A stretch of DNA of 28,895 nt from Lysobacteraceae bacterium. GTDB taxonomy: Bacteria; Pseudomonadota; Gammaproteobacteria; Xanthomonadales; Xanthomonadaceae. Positions 17,201 through 25,862 of this stretch are shown here, piece by piece. Position 1 is the first letter of the stretch. Each line of letters starts with the position of its first letter. The notes below the pieces were generated by a model. That model saw only the letters and a program-made list of their open reading frames with translations. It was not told where the DNA came from and did no database searches. Made by a program: the position numbers and the translations under genes. The stretch is from contig DMID01000222.1 in the NCBI GenBank assembly GCA_003449195.1, forward strand, positions 211 through 29,105, in the 5' to 3' direction.

Positions 17201-18278
17201 TGACGACCAGCCGGGCCGGAGTGCTGTTGCTTGCGTTTGCAGCAAAGTAACTCTCGATGCAACGCGATGTTTCTTCAATGCCACGGTAAACTGGGATTAT
17301 CACGTCGACCATCCGACGCGATACATCCACCGCGCGCGCAGACTCGAGCGACGGCGCGACATTGTCAACGGTCATCAGACGCAGCGGCTGCGCGCGGCTC
17401 TCGGCACGACCAATGCGCAGGTAATGCAGCAACGGGTCGATGCCCGCCGCGGCAACATCGGGGTGGTCAGCCAGATAACGCCGGCTGTCGAACGTCGGAC
17501 CGGGCTGGCGCCCTTCGAGGTAGCCACTGTACGCATAGTGCTCCAAGGGATTCTTCTTGGCGCACGCCACATCCTGGTATTTAGACAGGTACCACGCACT
17601 GTTGAAGAACTGGTTCGGATCACGTCCTTCATAGGCGCCCGATGTCATGTAGTGAACCAGCGGATTGAGCCCTGCCAGTGCCACGTCCTGGTAGGTGGAG
17701 ATGTACCACTGCGTCGAGAACAAAGGATGTGGGTCACGCAACTCGCGCGTGCCGTGGGCCAGGAAGTGGGCCAGGGCATTCATACCTGCCGCGGCAACGT
17801 CCGGATACGCGCCCAGATAGAACGCCGTGTCGAACAGCGGAACCGGCCGGCGCCCTTCGGACGCGCCGTAATAGATGTAGTGTGCAAGCGGATTGATATG
17901 AAGTCGCGCGACGTCAGCGCTGCTGCGCACATACCACTCAGGATCGAAAAGCGGGTTCGGCCAAAATCCCTTGTCGGCGCCTTCCTTCATGAAGTGCGCC
18001 AGGTAGTCGGTCACGCCGGCCAAATGGGTCGCATAACGCTCCGCGTACCAGTCATCATGGAACAAGCCGCTCGCGCGCACGCCTTCGTACTCGACGCTCG
18101 AGCTACGCATCAATCCCATGACGAGATGGAACGCGCACTTGACGCGCCAAGCCACATGGCGCGAGCCAAAATAGATCTTTCGCAGCAGTGGCACGCTAGC
18201 CGCGCGACGCCGGACAATCGGCATCGTGCGCCACAAATACTTCTGCACGCCTCGCTTCATTTCCTTGATCAACCGCAT
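14232..18278 (-). CDS. Three-domain glycosyltransferase (GT2 + two GT4-like) with N-terminal repeats
   Basis: A 1348-residue protein. Residues about 1-70 are basic/hydrophobic and may touch the membrane. Residues 72-300 hold six copies of a roughly 38-residue repeat (core Y..YPDVA.AG.NPL.HY...G..EGR.P). Residues 323-560 are a GT-A fold GT2 with VIIPVYRG, NSDTEV (413-418, DxD-like) and GEENDLCMR (515-523). Residues about 599-975 are a GT-B/GT4 domain starting VMLLVSHGLGGGTERH, with PETYSYTLSAGLEAGLPV as the nucleotide-sugar motif. From about 995 a second GT-B-like domain begins LVVMEIGHDTPSP and continues through YDLDDN and SEIKVLDYAALGLAPV. Such fusions polymerise multi-linkage O-chains in ABC-dependent systems (WbdA-like logic). 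It is the last gene of the wzm-wzt run; the ATG at 18278 has only a weak ribosome site. Confidence 0.88.
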   Translation of the reverse strand: MRLIKEMKRGVQKYLWRTMPIVRRRAASVPLLRKIYFGSRHVAWRVKCAFHLVMGLMRSSSVEYEGVRASGLFHDDWYAERYATHLAGVTDYLAHFMKEGADKGFWPNPLFDPEWYVRSSADVARLHINPLAHYIYYGASEGRRPVPLFDTAFYLGAYPDVAAAGMNALAHFLAHGTRELRDPHPLFSTQWYISTYQDVALAGLNPLVHYMTSGAYEGRDPNQFFNSAWYLSKYQDVACAKKNPLEHYAYSGYLEGRQPGPTFDSRRYLADHPDVAAAGIDPLLHYLRIGRAESRAQPLRLMTVDNVAPSLESARAVDVSRRMVDVIIPVYRGIEETSRCIESYFAANASNSTPARLVVINDCSPDPEMNVYLEQAAARFGFLLLKNEVNLGFVGTANRGMALGLENDVLLLNSDTEVANDWLDRIVAHADLDPRVATVTPLSNNATICSYPEFSGRRKLPAGVSVEEMDQVCADANLGRSVSIPTGVGYCMLVKRACLDEVGLLDEDAFGKGYGEENDLCMRAMENGWKNILALDTFVFHAGEVSFADGATAAKQAGATALLRKHPRYNLEVASHVAEDPGRVYRLAITAQLWKMQRAKVMLLVSHGLGGGTERHVQELTKRYAKDYKILTMRPSAISSSSGVALRAWDDYSDITVDFAFSNGDELAALLAVFPVTAVHVHHLYGYGPEVEQALAALGVPFDFTVHDYFTVCPQINLSSDGVSYCGEPDSAGCNACILRNDRRGVGDIRSWRLRYEWVLRDARRVIAPSIDVAERIKGYAPDANVTVVYHEETSLKWRHARPQRRLDAEDVLRVGVIGVLARHKGRELVIDAAITALERNLPIEFIVIGDPQGELPPSSVAAIRTTGRYLEDELATILDNEKPDVLLFASRWPETYSYTLSAGLEAGLPVIVPDVGAFSERVSGRPWSFLIPADIAPDALVTRLLALRDVLGENVHTGTLFPERTASIPASGPDAGYSQEAMQRLPVQQPRLPVDRLRILVVMEIGHDTPSPCAYIRLMAFFDAMQARGQVFVRYVRAKDVVRYRADIIVTHRTAVTMLAEAEALSAYAAVHRIPLIYDLDDNLTALDLHAENGRYQPLLAVVHHFSASADVIWASTPTLCSELQAAGASNVEVHRNALDPAVWEAALQRPPTSGLSDPVRILYMGTMTHNDDLVMVSDGLKELKNKHGSSVDISLIGVKEGAATREWYSAVAVPPSVGGSYPAFASWIGSIKPFDIGISPLRDTRFNRSKSEIKVLDYAALGLAPVVSDLEPYRSTVTHWVNGMLVAEQSSDWFEVLDRLVSDRDLRHQVAVAARAIDFRGDFDRAVADRFASMRRAVEACASGQA
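17379..18065 (-). repeat. Six tandem ~38-residue protein repeats in the large glycosyltransferase
   Basis: In translation, residues 72-300 repeat a pattern of aromatic-Tyr, DVA, NPL.HY and G..EGR at roughly 38-residue spacing. Copies have diverged, so DNA identity is low and recent slippage is not indicated. Similar repeats precede GT2 domains in other polysaccharide synthases; they probably form a helical scaffold for partners or glycan. Confidence 0.75.
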
Positions 18279-18327
18279 TTAGAAATCCCCTGGATACTGC
18301 TACTACTACCACTTCTAAAGTTGCCCT

Positions 18328-20301
18328 TCACTTGCCCCCCCCTTTGATCTTCGACCAAAGCGTGGGACGGTTGCGCAGGAAGTCAACGAGCGACGACAAA
18401 TCGCGCTCCATTGTCCCGATCAACTCATTTCCTTCCCCAAGCTTGTGAGACATTGAGGACATTGCGTCCAGCAGCCGCTCCATGAGCTGACGCTGTATGG
18501 CACTGCTCTCGTTGACACTGTCCAGCACCTTCATCGCTTCACGGAGGCGTTCGGAGGTCTCGTCCGACTCCACACGGGCAAGGCGCTCGCCCTGGCGCAG
18601 CGCCTCCAACAGCGTTTCAAACTGGGAACTGTGATGGATGAAACGTAGTTCGACGACTCCAGCACCCTCGCCCGCAGCGTGGTCCGAAGCCCAGAGGTCA
18701 CCCACGGACAACTCGAAGAAGGGGTGCCCACTCGCTGAGAGCAGCTTGACCTTGTCGTCTGCGTTCATCCTGATGCCATCAAACGCGACCAGCCGATTGG
18801 ACAGATCGAACAGCGGAAACAGTGTGTCGTCATCCGCAGACTGCTTCCAGCCCCAGCGCATCTCGGCAAGCTCATACGTTCCTTCATCCGTACCTAGGTC
18901 GAACCGCACGAACTCCGGCTTCAGCCCCGCAGGCAACGTGAAACGTATGCACTGCGAAAAGCCGTCGACCCTGATGGCCACCTCGCTTCGCGAGAATTCT
19001 TCCTGATAGTAGCCATCCGCGTCGCGGTAGTAGAGTTTCAAACACGCCTGTTCGGCCTGCAGGTTGTAGGCCACAGGTTCCGCCACCGCCCCGTCGATAT
19101 TCTCCGATATGGCACCGAGAGTGCCGGTGGACGAAGCATGCGAGCAGCCTTGGAGTGACAACTCCTCCGCCGCGCTGACCCCATAGCCCTCCAGATGCCG
19201 CGCAACGATCTGCGATTCTGTCGGCTTGCCCAACCGGAACCGGATGTAGCTGGACGAGAACATCAGATCAAACGGTACGAGATAAGCAAACAAATAGAAG
19301 GAAAGCTTGCGCACTCGCTGGATTGGATCACTTTCTTCGGCAACGTAGCGATAGGAGGCCTCTCCAAATACGTCGACAGGTACGTCGAAGAGAATGGCCT
19401 CGAGCCCCACGCTGGAATTGATGCTCAACACCTTCCGGCATTCCCCGAGGAATGCCGCCACCGAAGGCGAAAGGTCGCGCGCTGCCTTGCTTGGCTTGAG
19501 ATCAAAACGGCTGCCCGGGTGAGCCCTAATCAGCAGCCTCTCCTCGCACTCCTCGATCATGGCACGAGTGATGAGTCCAATGTTGTCGTATCCATTGTTG
19601 TAACAGAGCAGGTTGGAGTCGTCCTCCACCTGCAGGACAACGCCCAGCATGTCGCCCTTCGGAGCGCGCTCCAACTGCTGCAACGCAAACCCGCGGCGCA
19701 GATCATCAATGGTTGCGGCAATCTCGGGGAAGTCGTCGGCCTTTGCATTTCTGGCTTCGGCTTCGGTGTTTCCGTTGACACCGCTGAAATCCAAGTAACC
19801 GGTAGAGCGGTATTGCGGATTGCGGAGCGGACCGACCTCCATGTAGACAACCGGTATTCCCTGCTCTGCTGCGACCGTCGCCAGTGAAGGGCAGTTGCTC
19901 CAAGTTGCGATCGCCTCGATATCCGGTGGAAGTGTCGCGAGGTTGTCGCGCAGCTCCTGCATCAACTCCGGAATCTCCTCGCTCAGGTACGCCTTGAAAA
20001 ACGCGAGCGGATTGCCACCGTAGCGCGGAAGGAGCTGCTGCATCAACCCGCTGTCCATCAGCGCAAAGTGGTGGCGGGCAAGTACTTCTGCGCTCGGCGC
20101 AGCGTAGCCCAGTGCGGCGGCACGAGCAGGATCAAGCTCAGCTCGCCCATCCATGGCCGGGCTGCCGGGGGCCGCGAGGTAGTCTGCGGACAGCATGAAG
20201 CAGATAGGCTCTTCGATGCTGGCCAGAAACTTGTAGAACACCCATAGGTAAGGGGCGGGCTCGCCGCGGAATGCGTATGGGGAGAGGAAGACGGCGATCA
20301 T
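18328..20301 (-). CDS. KpsS/GT99-like glycosyltransferase with beta domain and C-terminal coiled coil (putative O-chain terminator)
   Basis: A 657-residue protein. Residues 1-375 resemble the capsule-synthesis Kdo-transferase fold: VVLQVEDDSNLL (221-232), the RAHPGSRFD loop (259-267) and INSSVGLEAILFDVPVDVFG (294-313) follow the Q...DS, HPG and SS.GLEA...PV..FG pattern of KpsS/KpsC and WbbB-type (GT99) enzymes. Residues about 415-555 form a beta-rich region (LYYRDADGYYQEEF, VRFDLGTDEGTYEL) like carbohydrate-binding or cell-wall modules. Residues about 560-645 are heptad-like and acidic/basic, a probable coiled coil. In ABC-type O-antigens, WbbB and WbdD couple a capping transferase to a coiled coil that sets chain length; this architecture matches (inference). 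The start overlaps the wzt stop as ATGA; the next gene begins 49 bases on. The exact sugar cannot be told. Confidence 0.7.
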   Translation of the reverse strand: MIAVFLSPYAFRGEPAPYLWVFYKFLASIEEPICFMLSADYLAAPGSPAMDGRAELDPARAAALGYAAPSAEVLARHHFALMDSGLMQQLLPRYGGNPLAFFKAYLSEEIPELMQELRDNLATLPPDIEAIATWSNCPSLATVAAEQGIPVVYMEVGPLRNPQYRSTGYLDFSGVNGNTEAEARNAKADDFPEIAATIDDLRRGFALQQLERAPKGDMLGVVLQVEDDSNLLCYNNGYDNIGLITRAMIEECEERLLIRAHPGSRFDLKPSKAARDLSPSVAAFLGECRKVLSINSSVGLEAILFDVPVDVFGEASYRYVAEESDPIQRVRKLSFYLFAYLVPFDLMFSSSYIRFRLGKPTESQIVARHLEGYGVSAAEELSLQGCSHASSTGTLGAISENIDGAVAEPVAYNLQAEQACLKLYYRDADGYYQEEFSRSEVAIRVDGFSQCIRFTLPAGLKPEFVRFDLGTDEGTYELAEMRWGWKQSADDDTLFPLFDLSNRLVAFDGIRMNADDKVKLLSASGHPFFELSVGDLWASDHAAGEGAGVVELRFIHHSSQFETLLEALRQGERLARVESDETSERLREAMKVLDSVNESSAIQRQLMERLLDAMSSMSHKLGEGNELIGTMERDLSSLVDFLRNRPTLWSKIKGGGK

Positions 20302-21608
20302 TGTGCCTCTCCAGTGACCTTGATCGGCGCGAACACGACGCCCACCTGCTCCCGGGCGGACCAGAATTTGATGCTCTGCATGGGCCGGCGCTGATCAAGT
20401 TCCTCGCGCATACCGTTGGCGATGCATGCCAGACCGCAGTGCACCAGATAATCGCCCGCACTGATGGGAAGCTTCACCGTGAACTCGATCCGCTGGCGCC
20501 CCCGCTCGAGGGTAATGGGGTGATCTGCACGAATGTTGTTATCACCCCACACGTCCCCGCCCTGGGTACGCGTGATCGATATGCCAAGAGCAATGTCATT
20601 GATAGTGTCCGAAGAGGCAAGGATGAACCTGAAGGTGACTTCCTCGCCCGAACGAATGACCGGTGACTCATAGAACGTAGCCCCGTCGGACCGCACGATC
20701 TCGAGCGATTCGATGATCGCCCTCGCCGAACCGAAGCGTTTCTCCGAGACGTGCTCATTGACGCTGGAACGCTGGATTTCAGTCAGATCCCCTAATGTCA
20801 AGGCGTCGCTGACCACCGAGTTCCCGACCGGCTTGCTTTCCCGGGCCGCGATCATCCCCTTCTCGTACGTCAACACCGCCGCAAGCACGTCACGCGTATC
20901 GGTCTGGATTTTCCCACCGTCCATCACGATGCAACGATCCGCGTATTCAAGGATGCTCCCGGTGGAATGGGTGACCATCAGGATGGTCACACCCTTCCTA
21001 CGCAGCTCCTCCATTCGCTTGTAGCACTTGTACTGAAAACCAATGTCACCCACAGACAGGGCCTCATCGACGATGAGGATCTCCGGGTCCACGCATGCCT
21101 GCACCGCAAACGCCAAGCGGACGTACATGCCGCTTGAATAGGTCTTGATGGGTTGGTCGATGAACTGACCGATGCCGGCGAATTCCTCGATTTCCGGGAA
21201 TCGTCGCAGCATTTCGGTCGAGGACAACCCCAACAGTTCGCCATTGAGGAAGACGTTTTCCCGCCCGGTGAATTCCGGATTGAACCCGGCACCCAGCTCC
21301 AGCAGGGCCGCGACCCTGCCATTGACGACGACATTGCCGTGGGTAGCCGCCAGCGTGCCGCAAATGATCTGCAGCAGGGTAGACTTGCCTGCGCCGTTCC
21401 GTCCGATGATGCCGACGGTCTCGCCGCGGTTGAGAATAAAACTCACGTTTTCAAGTGCATGAAACTCCCTGAAGTAGCGTCGCGGCTGCATACCGACTGC
21501 GCGCTGGAGGCGAGGTAGGATGAATTGCTTCAGCCTGTCCCGGGGGGTCTCGTAGATCGAGAACGACTTGCTCAGGTTTTTGACTGAGATCGCGACTTCA
21601 GAGGACAT
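20298..21608 (-). CDS. wzt: O-polysaccharide ABC transporter ATP-binding protein with C-terminal carbohydrate-binding domain
   Basis: A 436-residue protein. The ABC domain has Walker A GRNGAGKST (69-77), the signature loop YSSGMYVRLAFA (157-168), Walker B ILIVDEA (177-183) and the switch His214 (VTHST), typical of the polysaccharide-exporter branch. Residues about 285-436 are the Wzt C-terminal beta-sandwich that in known systems binds the capped non-reducing end of the O-chain before export. The start at 21608 is chosen because an AGGAGG site lies about eight bases upstream, inside the wzm end; 12 further codons exist upstream without support. It overlaps wzm by 11 bases and the following transferase by 4, so the three are tightly coupled. 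Confidence 0.93.
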   Translation of the reverse strand: MSSEVAISVKNLSKSFSIYETPRDRLKQFILPRLQRAVGMQPRRYFREFHALENVSFILNRGETVGIIGRNGAGKSTLLQIICGTLAATHGNVVVNGRVAALLELGAGFNPEFTGRENVFLNGELLGLSSTEMLRRFPEIEEFAGIGQFIDQPIKTYSSGMYVRLAFAVQACVDPEILIVDEALSVGDIGFQYKCYKRMEELRRKGVTILMVTHSTGSILEYADRCIVMDGGKIQTDTRDVLAAVLTYEKGMIAARESKPVGNSVVSDALTLGDLTEIQRSSVNEHVSEKRFGSARAIIESLEIVRSDGATFYESPVIRSGEEVTFRFILASSDTINDIALGISITRTQGGDVWGDNNIRADHPITLERGRQRIEFTVKLPISAGDYLVHCGLACIANGMREELDQRRPMQSIKFWSAREQVGVVFAPIKVTGEAQ

Positions 21609-22449
21609 CGGCGTAACCCTCCTTGGTCTTCTGGAACCATGCAAATCCCAGCCATGCGACCAGGATGCTGCCCGCTAGGCGAAGCAGGTAGCCGCTCCAC
21701 TTGGGCATCGAACCCTGGATCAGCACCGCCCGGACATCTTCAATGACCGACGTCATGGGATTCAACTGCATGACGTGCTGATACTCCATGGGAAGTGCCG
21801 AGACCGGATAGAAGATCGGCGACAGGAACATAAGTGCCGTCGTGAGCAACATGACCACTTGGCTGACGTCGCGCAGATAGACGCCAAGCGAAGCGAGCAG
21901 CCAACTAAGCCCCATCAACAGGAACAGCATGGGCAGCAGAACGACCGGGAACAGCCACGCTGTGGCGGAGGGCATGCCGAAGAACACGCAGTAGAAGATC
22001 AGCCACACCAGAAAACTCACGACACCATGGAACAGCGCACTGCCCAGGGAAACGACCGGCAGAATCTCCAGCGGGAACACCACCTTCTTCACGTAGTTGA
22101 CGTTCATGAGGATGAGGCTCGGCGCTCTGTTCAAACACTCGGAGAACACGTTGAACACCATCAATCCCGAGAACAGGACCATCGCGAATTCGATCTTGCT
22201 GCCTGACCCACCCGCCCAGTGCGCCTTGAACACCACGCTGAAAACAAGCGTGTAGATAAGCAGCATGAGCAGTGGATTGAAGAACGACCACAGGATGCCG
22301 AAAATCGACCCGCGGTAGCGGCCAATTACCTCACGCTTCACCAATGACCATGTCAGATGACGGTTCCCAGCGATCGCCGAGAACATCGCCAATGGTGATG
22401 TACGAAACTTCTGCATTAATCGGTCTTTCTGCTTTGGATTATCACGCAT
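21598..22449 (-). CDS. wzm: O-polysaccharide ABC transporter permease
   Basis: A 283-residue polytopic protein of the ABC-2 polysaccharide-export permease family. The N-terminal VKREVIGRYRGSIFGILWSFFNPL is the conserved amphipathic/interface helix; about six membrane helices follow, with SPIFYPVSALP and LNPMTSVIEDVRAVL as family hallmarks. With Wzt it extrudes lipid-linked polysaccharide to the periplasmic face. The ATG at 22449 is used; an ATG at 22416 (MQKFRTSP) is an equally plausible start, and neither has a strong ribosome site. The gene starts 30 bases after the metB stop on the same strand, so it is either read through from metB or has a promoter inside the metB end. Confidence 0.92.
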   Translation of the reverse strand: MRDNPKQKDRLMQKFRTSPLAMFSAIAGNRHLTWSLVKREVIGRYRGSIFGILWSFFNPLLMLLIYTLVFSVVFKAHWAGGSGSKIEFAMVLFSGLMVFNVFSECLNRAPSLILMNVNYVKKVVFPLEILPVVSLGSALFHGVVSFLVWLIFYCVFFGMPSATAWLFPVVLLPMLFLLMGLSWLLASLGVYLRDVSQVVMLLTTALMFLSPIFYPVSALPMEYQHVMQLNPMTSVIEDVRAVLIQGSMPKWSGYLLRLAGSILVAWLGFAWFQKTKEGYADVL

Positions 22450-22479
22450 GCCACTAAAAGAGCCTGGACGACTGTGTTA

Positions 22480-23664
22480 CTAACGCAACGCATCTTCCAG
22501 ATCCATCTGCAAATCCTTCAAATCCTCAATCCCCACACTCAACCGCACCAGCGCATCGCTGATGCCGAGATGCTCGCGGCGTTCGCGTGGCACGGAGGCG
22601 TGGGTCATCACTGCAGGGTGATTGACCAGACTTTCCACACCCCCAAGGGATTCGGCCAGAGTGAAAAGCTCGGTGCGCTCGCAAAATCGCTTGGCGGCTT
22701 CGAAGCCGCCCTTCAGCACGATGGAGACGATGCCGCCGTAGCCATCCATCTGCCGGGAAGCCAATGCATGTTGCGGGTGGCTTGGCAGACCTGGGTAGAT
22801 CACTTTTTCGACGGCCGGCTGGGTTTCCAGCCATTGCGCCAGTGCCAAGGCATTGTCGCAATGCGCTTTCATCCGCAGTGGCAAAGTCTTCAGGCCGCGC
22901 AACGCCAGAAAACTGTCAAACGGCCCCTGTATGCCGCCGATCGAGTTTTGCAGGAAAGCCATGCGCTCGGCCAAGTCCGCATTGTCGCCGACCACGGCGA
23001 TGCCTCCGACCATGTCCGAGTGGCCGTTGAGGTATTTGGTGGCCGAATGCACGACGATGTCCGCACCCAACGCCAGCGGACGCTGCAGCATCGGCGAGGC
23101 GAAGGTGTTATCGACCACGACGAGCAACCCGTGCCTGCGGGCAACCACCGAAACCGCTTCGATATCGACGATCTTCAACATCGGATTGGTTGGCGTTTCG
23201 ATCCATACCATCCGCGTCTTCGGCGTGATCGAGGCCTCGAAGGCAGCCACATCGGTCAGATCGACGAAACTGAAATCCAGCCCCGCACTGCGCCGGCGCA
23301 CGCGCTCGAACAAACGGTAGCTGCCGCCGTAGAGGTCATCCATCGCGACGACATGGTCGCCGGAATCCAGCAGTTCCAGCACGGTGGACGTGGCCGCCAT
23401 GCCGGAAGCAAAGGCATAGCCCCGCGTGCCGCCTTCCAATGCCGCCACGCAACGCTCGTAGGCAAAACGGGTCGGATTCTGCGTGCGCGAATATTCAAAC
23501 CCCTGATGCTCGCCGGGGCTCGATTGCGCATAGGTGGACGTGGCGTAGATGGGCGGCATCACCGCCCCCGTGCTCGGGTCAGGCGCCTGCCCGCCATGAA
23601 TGGCTAGGGTGGCCAATGCCAGCGTGCGCGTACCGTCTTGGCCGCGATCTGTGATGTCCGTCAT
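22480..23664 (-). CDS. metB: Cystathionine gamma-synthase/lyase-type PLP enzyme
   Basis: A 394-residue member of the Cys/Met-metabolism PLP family. Signature features: AIHGGQ.PDP, YSRTQNPTR (58-66), FASGMAA, DNTFASP (185-191), and SATKYLNGHSD with the PLP lysine Lys210. It makes cystathionine from an activated homoserine and cysteine, or acts as gamma-lyase/homocysteine-forming enzyme; sequence reading alone does not separate these. It lies downstream of a cystathionine beta-synthase gene, so a reverse transsulfuration pair is possible. The ATG at 23664 is chosen because the family start lies just before TLAIHGG; a longer frame to 23754 adds unrelated residues. In Xanthomonas this gene, annotated metB, is the right border of the variable LPS locus. 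Confidence 0.9.
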   Translation of the reverse strand: MTDITDRGQDGTRTLALATLAIHGGQAPDPSTGAVMPPIYATSTYAQSSPGEHQGFEYSRTQNPTRFAYERCVAALEGGTRGYAFASGMAATSTVLELLDSGDHVVAMDDLYGGSYRLFERVRRRSAGLDFSFVDLTDVAAFEASITPKTRMVWIETPTNPMLKIVDIEAVSVVARRHGLLVVVDNTFASPMLQRPLALGADIVVHSATKYLNGHSDMVGGIAVVGDNADLAERMAFLQNSIGGIQGPFDSFLALRGLKTLPLRMKAHCDNALALAQWLETQPAVEKVIYPGLPSHPQHALASRQMDGYGGIVSIVLKGGFEAAKRFCERTELFTLAESLGGVESLVNHPAVMTHASVPRERREHLGISDALVRLSVGIEDLKDLQMDLEDALR

Positions 23665-23717
23665 GGAGTGGCTACCGCTTGTGGCGTGAAGACCGCCGAT
23701 TTTAGCAGCGATCGCTA

Positions 23718-23741
23718 AATGGCCTCTTCTCGCAGGCCATT
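23718..23741 (-). other. Hairpin between cbs and metB
   Basis: An eight-bp perfect stem, AATGGCCT with AGGCCATT, and an eight-base loop lies 14 bases after the cbs stop. It has no T run, so it may be a weak terminator or processing site that lowers metB expression relative to cbs. Next to it is the palindrome AGCGATCGCT. Confidence 0.35.
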
Positions 23742-23755
23742 CAGCATGTTGCATG

Positions 23756-25126
<1,371 letters not shown>

Positions 25127-25154
25127 CGTGGAATCCTGTGGAAAACGGCCGACC

Positions 25155-25183
25155 ATTATCGGCATGGGCCGGACGCCCGTCAG
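25155..25183 (-). promoter_or_regulatory. Putative sigma-70 promoter of cbs
   Basis: Read on the minus strand, CTGACG (25183-25178) and GATAAT (25160-25155) are separated by exactly 17 bases and end 28 bases before the cbs ATG. The -10 matches consensus at five of six positions and the -35 at four of six. Confidence 0.5.
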
Positions 25184-25221
25184 TCCATCCGGCCATCAGC
25201 TCATGCCAGGCGGAAATGAGA

Positions 25222-25260
25222 CGGGCGGCGGCGCCCGACGAGGAAGGCACCGCCGCCCGC
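25222..25260 (-). terminator. GC-rich hairpin after the YdcH-like gene
   Basis: Long near-perfect arms (25222-25235 with 25247-25260, one or two mismatches) begin 18 bases after the stop of the small gene at 25279. Only a mixed pyrimidine tract follows (GTCTCATTTCC), so termination is likely but not certain. Confidence 0.5.
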
Positions 25261-25278
25261 TGCCGGCAAGCCCGTGGA

Positions 25279-25500
25279 TCAGTTCAGCACCGGGGCATAG
25301 CGGCGCATCAGCTGCTGCTTGGTGGCGAGTTTCTCGCGCTTCATCTGGCCGAGCGTTGCCGGGTCGATCGGCAACACGCCGAGTTCGGCGTCCATGCACT
25401 TCTTGTTGAGCGTCTTGTGGCGCTGGTAGAGCCGCTTGAATTCCGGATCGGTCTTGATCAATGCATCGATTGCGGTGGCTTGCACATCGGACATGGACAT
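25279..25500 (-). CDS. YdcH family (DUF465) small protein
   Basis: A 73-residue, all-helical, highly charged protein with the DUF465 pattern: FKRLYQRHKTLNKK early and LGQMKREKLATKQQLMR late. The function of this family is not established; members are short soluble coiled-coil-like proteins. The start at 25500 is supported by AAGGAGG six bases upstream. It appears monocistronic, with a gene-free 360-base region ahead and a hairpin behind. It has no visible link to the glycan genes. Confidence 0.85.
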   Translation of the reverse strand: MSMSDVQATAIDALIKTDPEFKRLYQRHKTLNKKCMDAELGVLPIDPATLGQMKREKLATKQQLMRRYAPVLN

Positions 25501-25862
25501 GAATTGCCTCCTTCAGCGTTGAATGCCACGGAAACGCAAACGCCCCGGCCGGCAAGGCATGGGGCGTTCACTGGAACGGAACAGGAAGGCGACGGCCGCA
25601 TCCGGCATCGCGGTCCGCCCCGGCACCAGCGGGGCGGAAGGGAACAGCTGCGGGCATGTCAGCATCATCACCAGCCTCCGGCTCCGATACACCGGAGGGC
25701 GGATTGCCCTTCCGGACGACCGACCCTACTCCCCGTCGCAGGGGACAACAAGTGCCCGTGGAAAGCCCGCTGCCGCAAGGCCTGTGGCGTCTTCACCCGC
25801 CTCTAACAGTCGCCCGCGCGAGCCTTGATGTTCCGTCCAACCACTTGTTCCGAAAGAACAAT
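25501..25862. other. Gene-free region rich in hairpins upstream of the YdcH-like gene
   Basis: No convincing coding sequence. Several inverted repeats are packed together: 25614-25622 with 25630-25638 (nine bp, perfect), 25675-25681 with 25692-25698 (seven bp), AACGCCCC/GGGGCGTT around 25542-25571, and a TTGTTC/GAACAA hairpin at about 25845-25861 directly after the OmpA-like stop, which may be that gene's terminator. The series could be a structured leader of the small gene or an unrecognised small RNA. I cannot match it to a known riboswitch. Confidence 0.45.

Noticed and set aside
17379..18065. Tandem repeat array as a possible CRISPR or DNA satellite
   Set aside because: The periodicity is at protein level with diverged codons; no constant DNA repeat or spacer pattern is present.
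16431..18347. 638-residue plus-strand frame opposite the large glycosyltransferase
   Set aside because: Antisense to the repeat and GT2 regions; no motifs, no ribosome site, and its repeats mirror the real protein's repeats.
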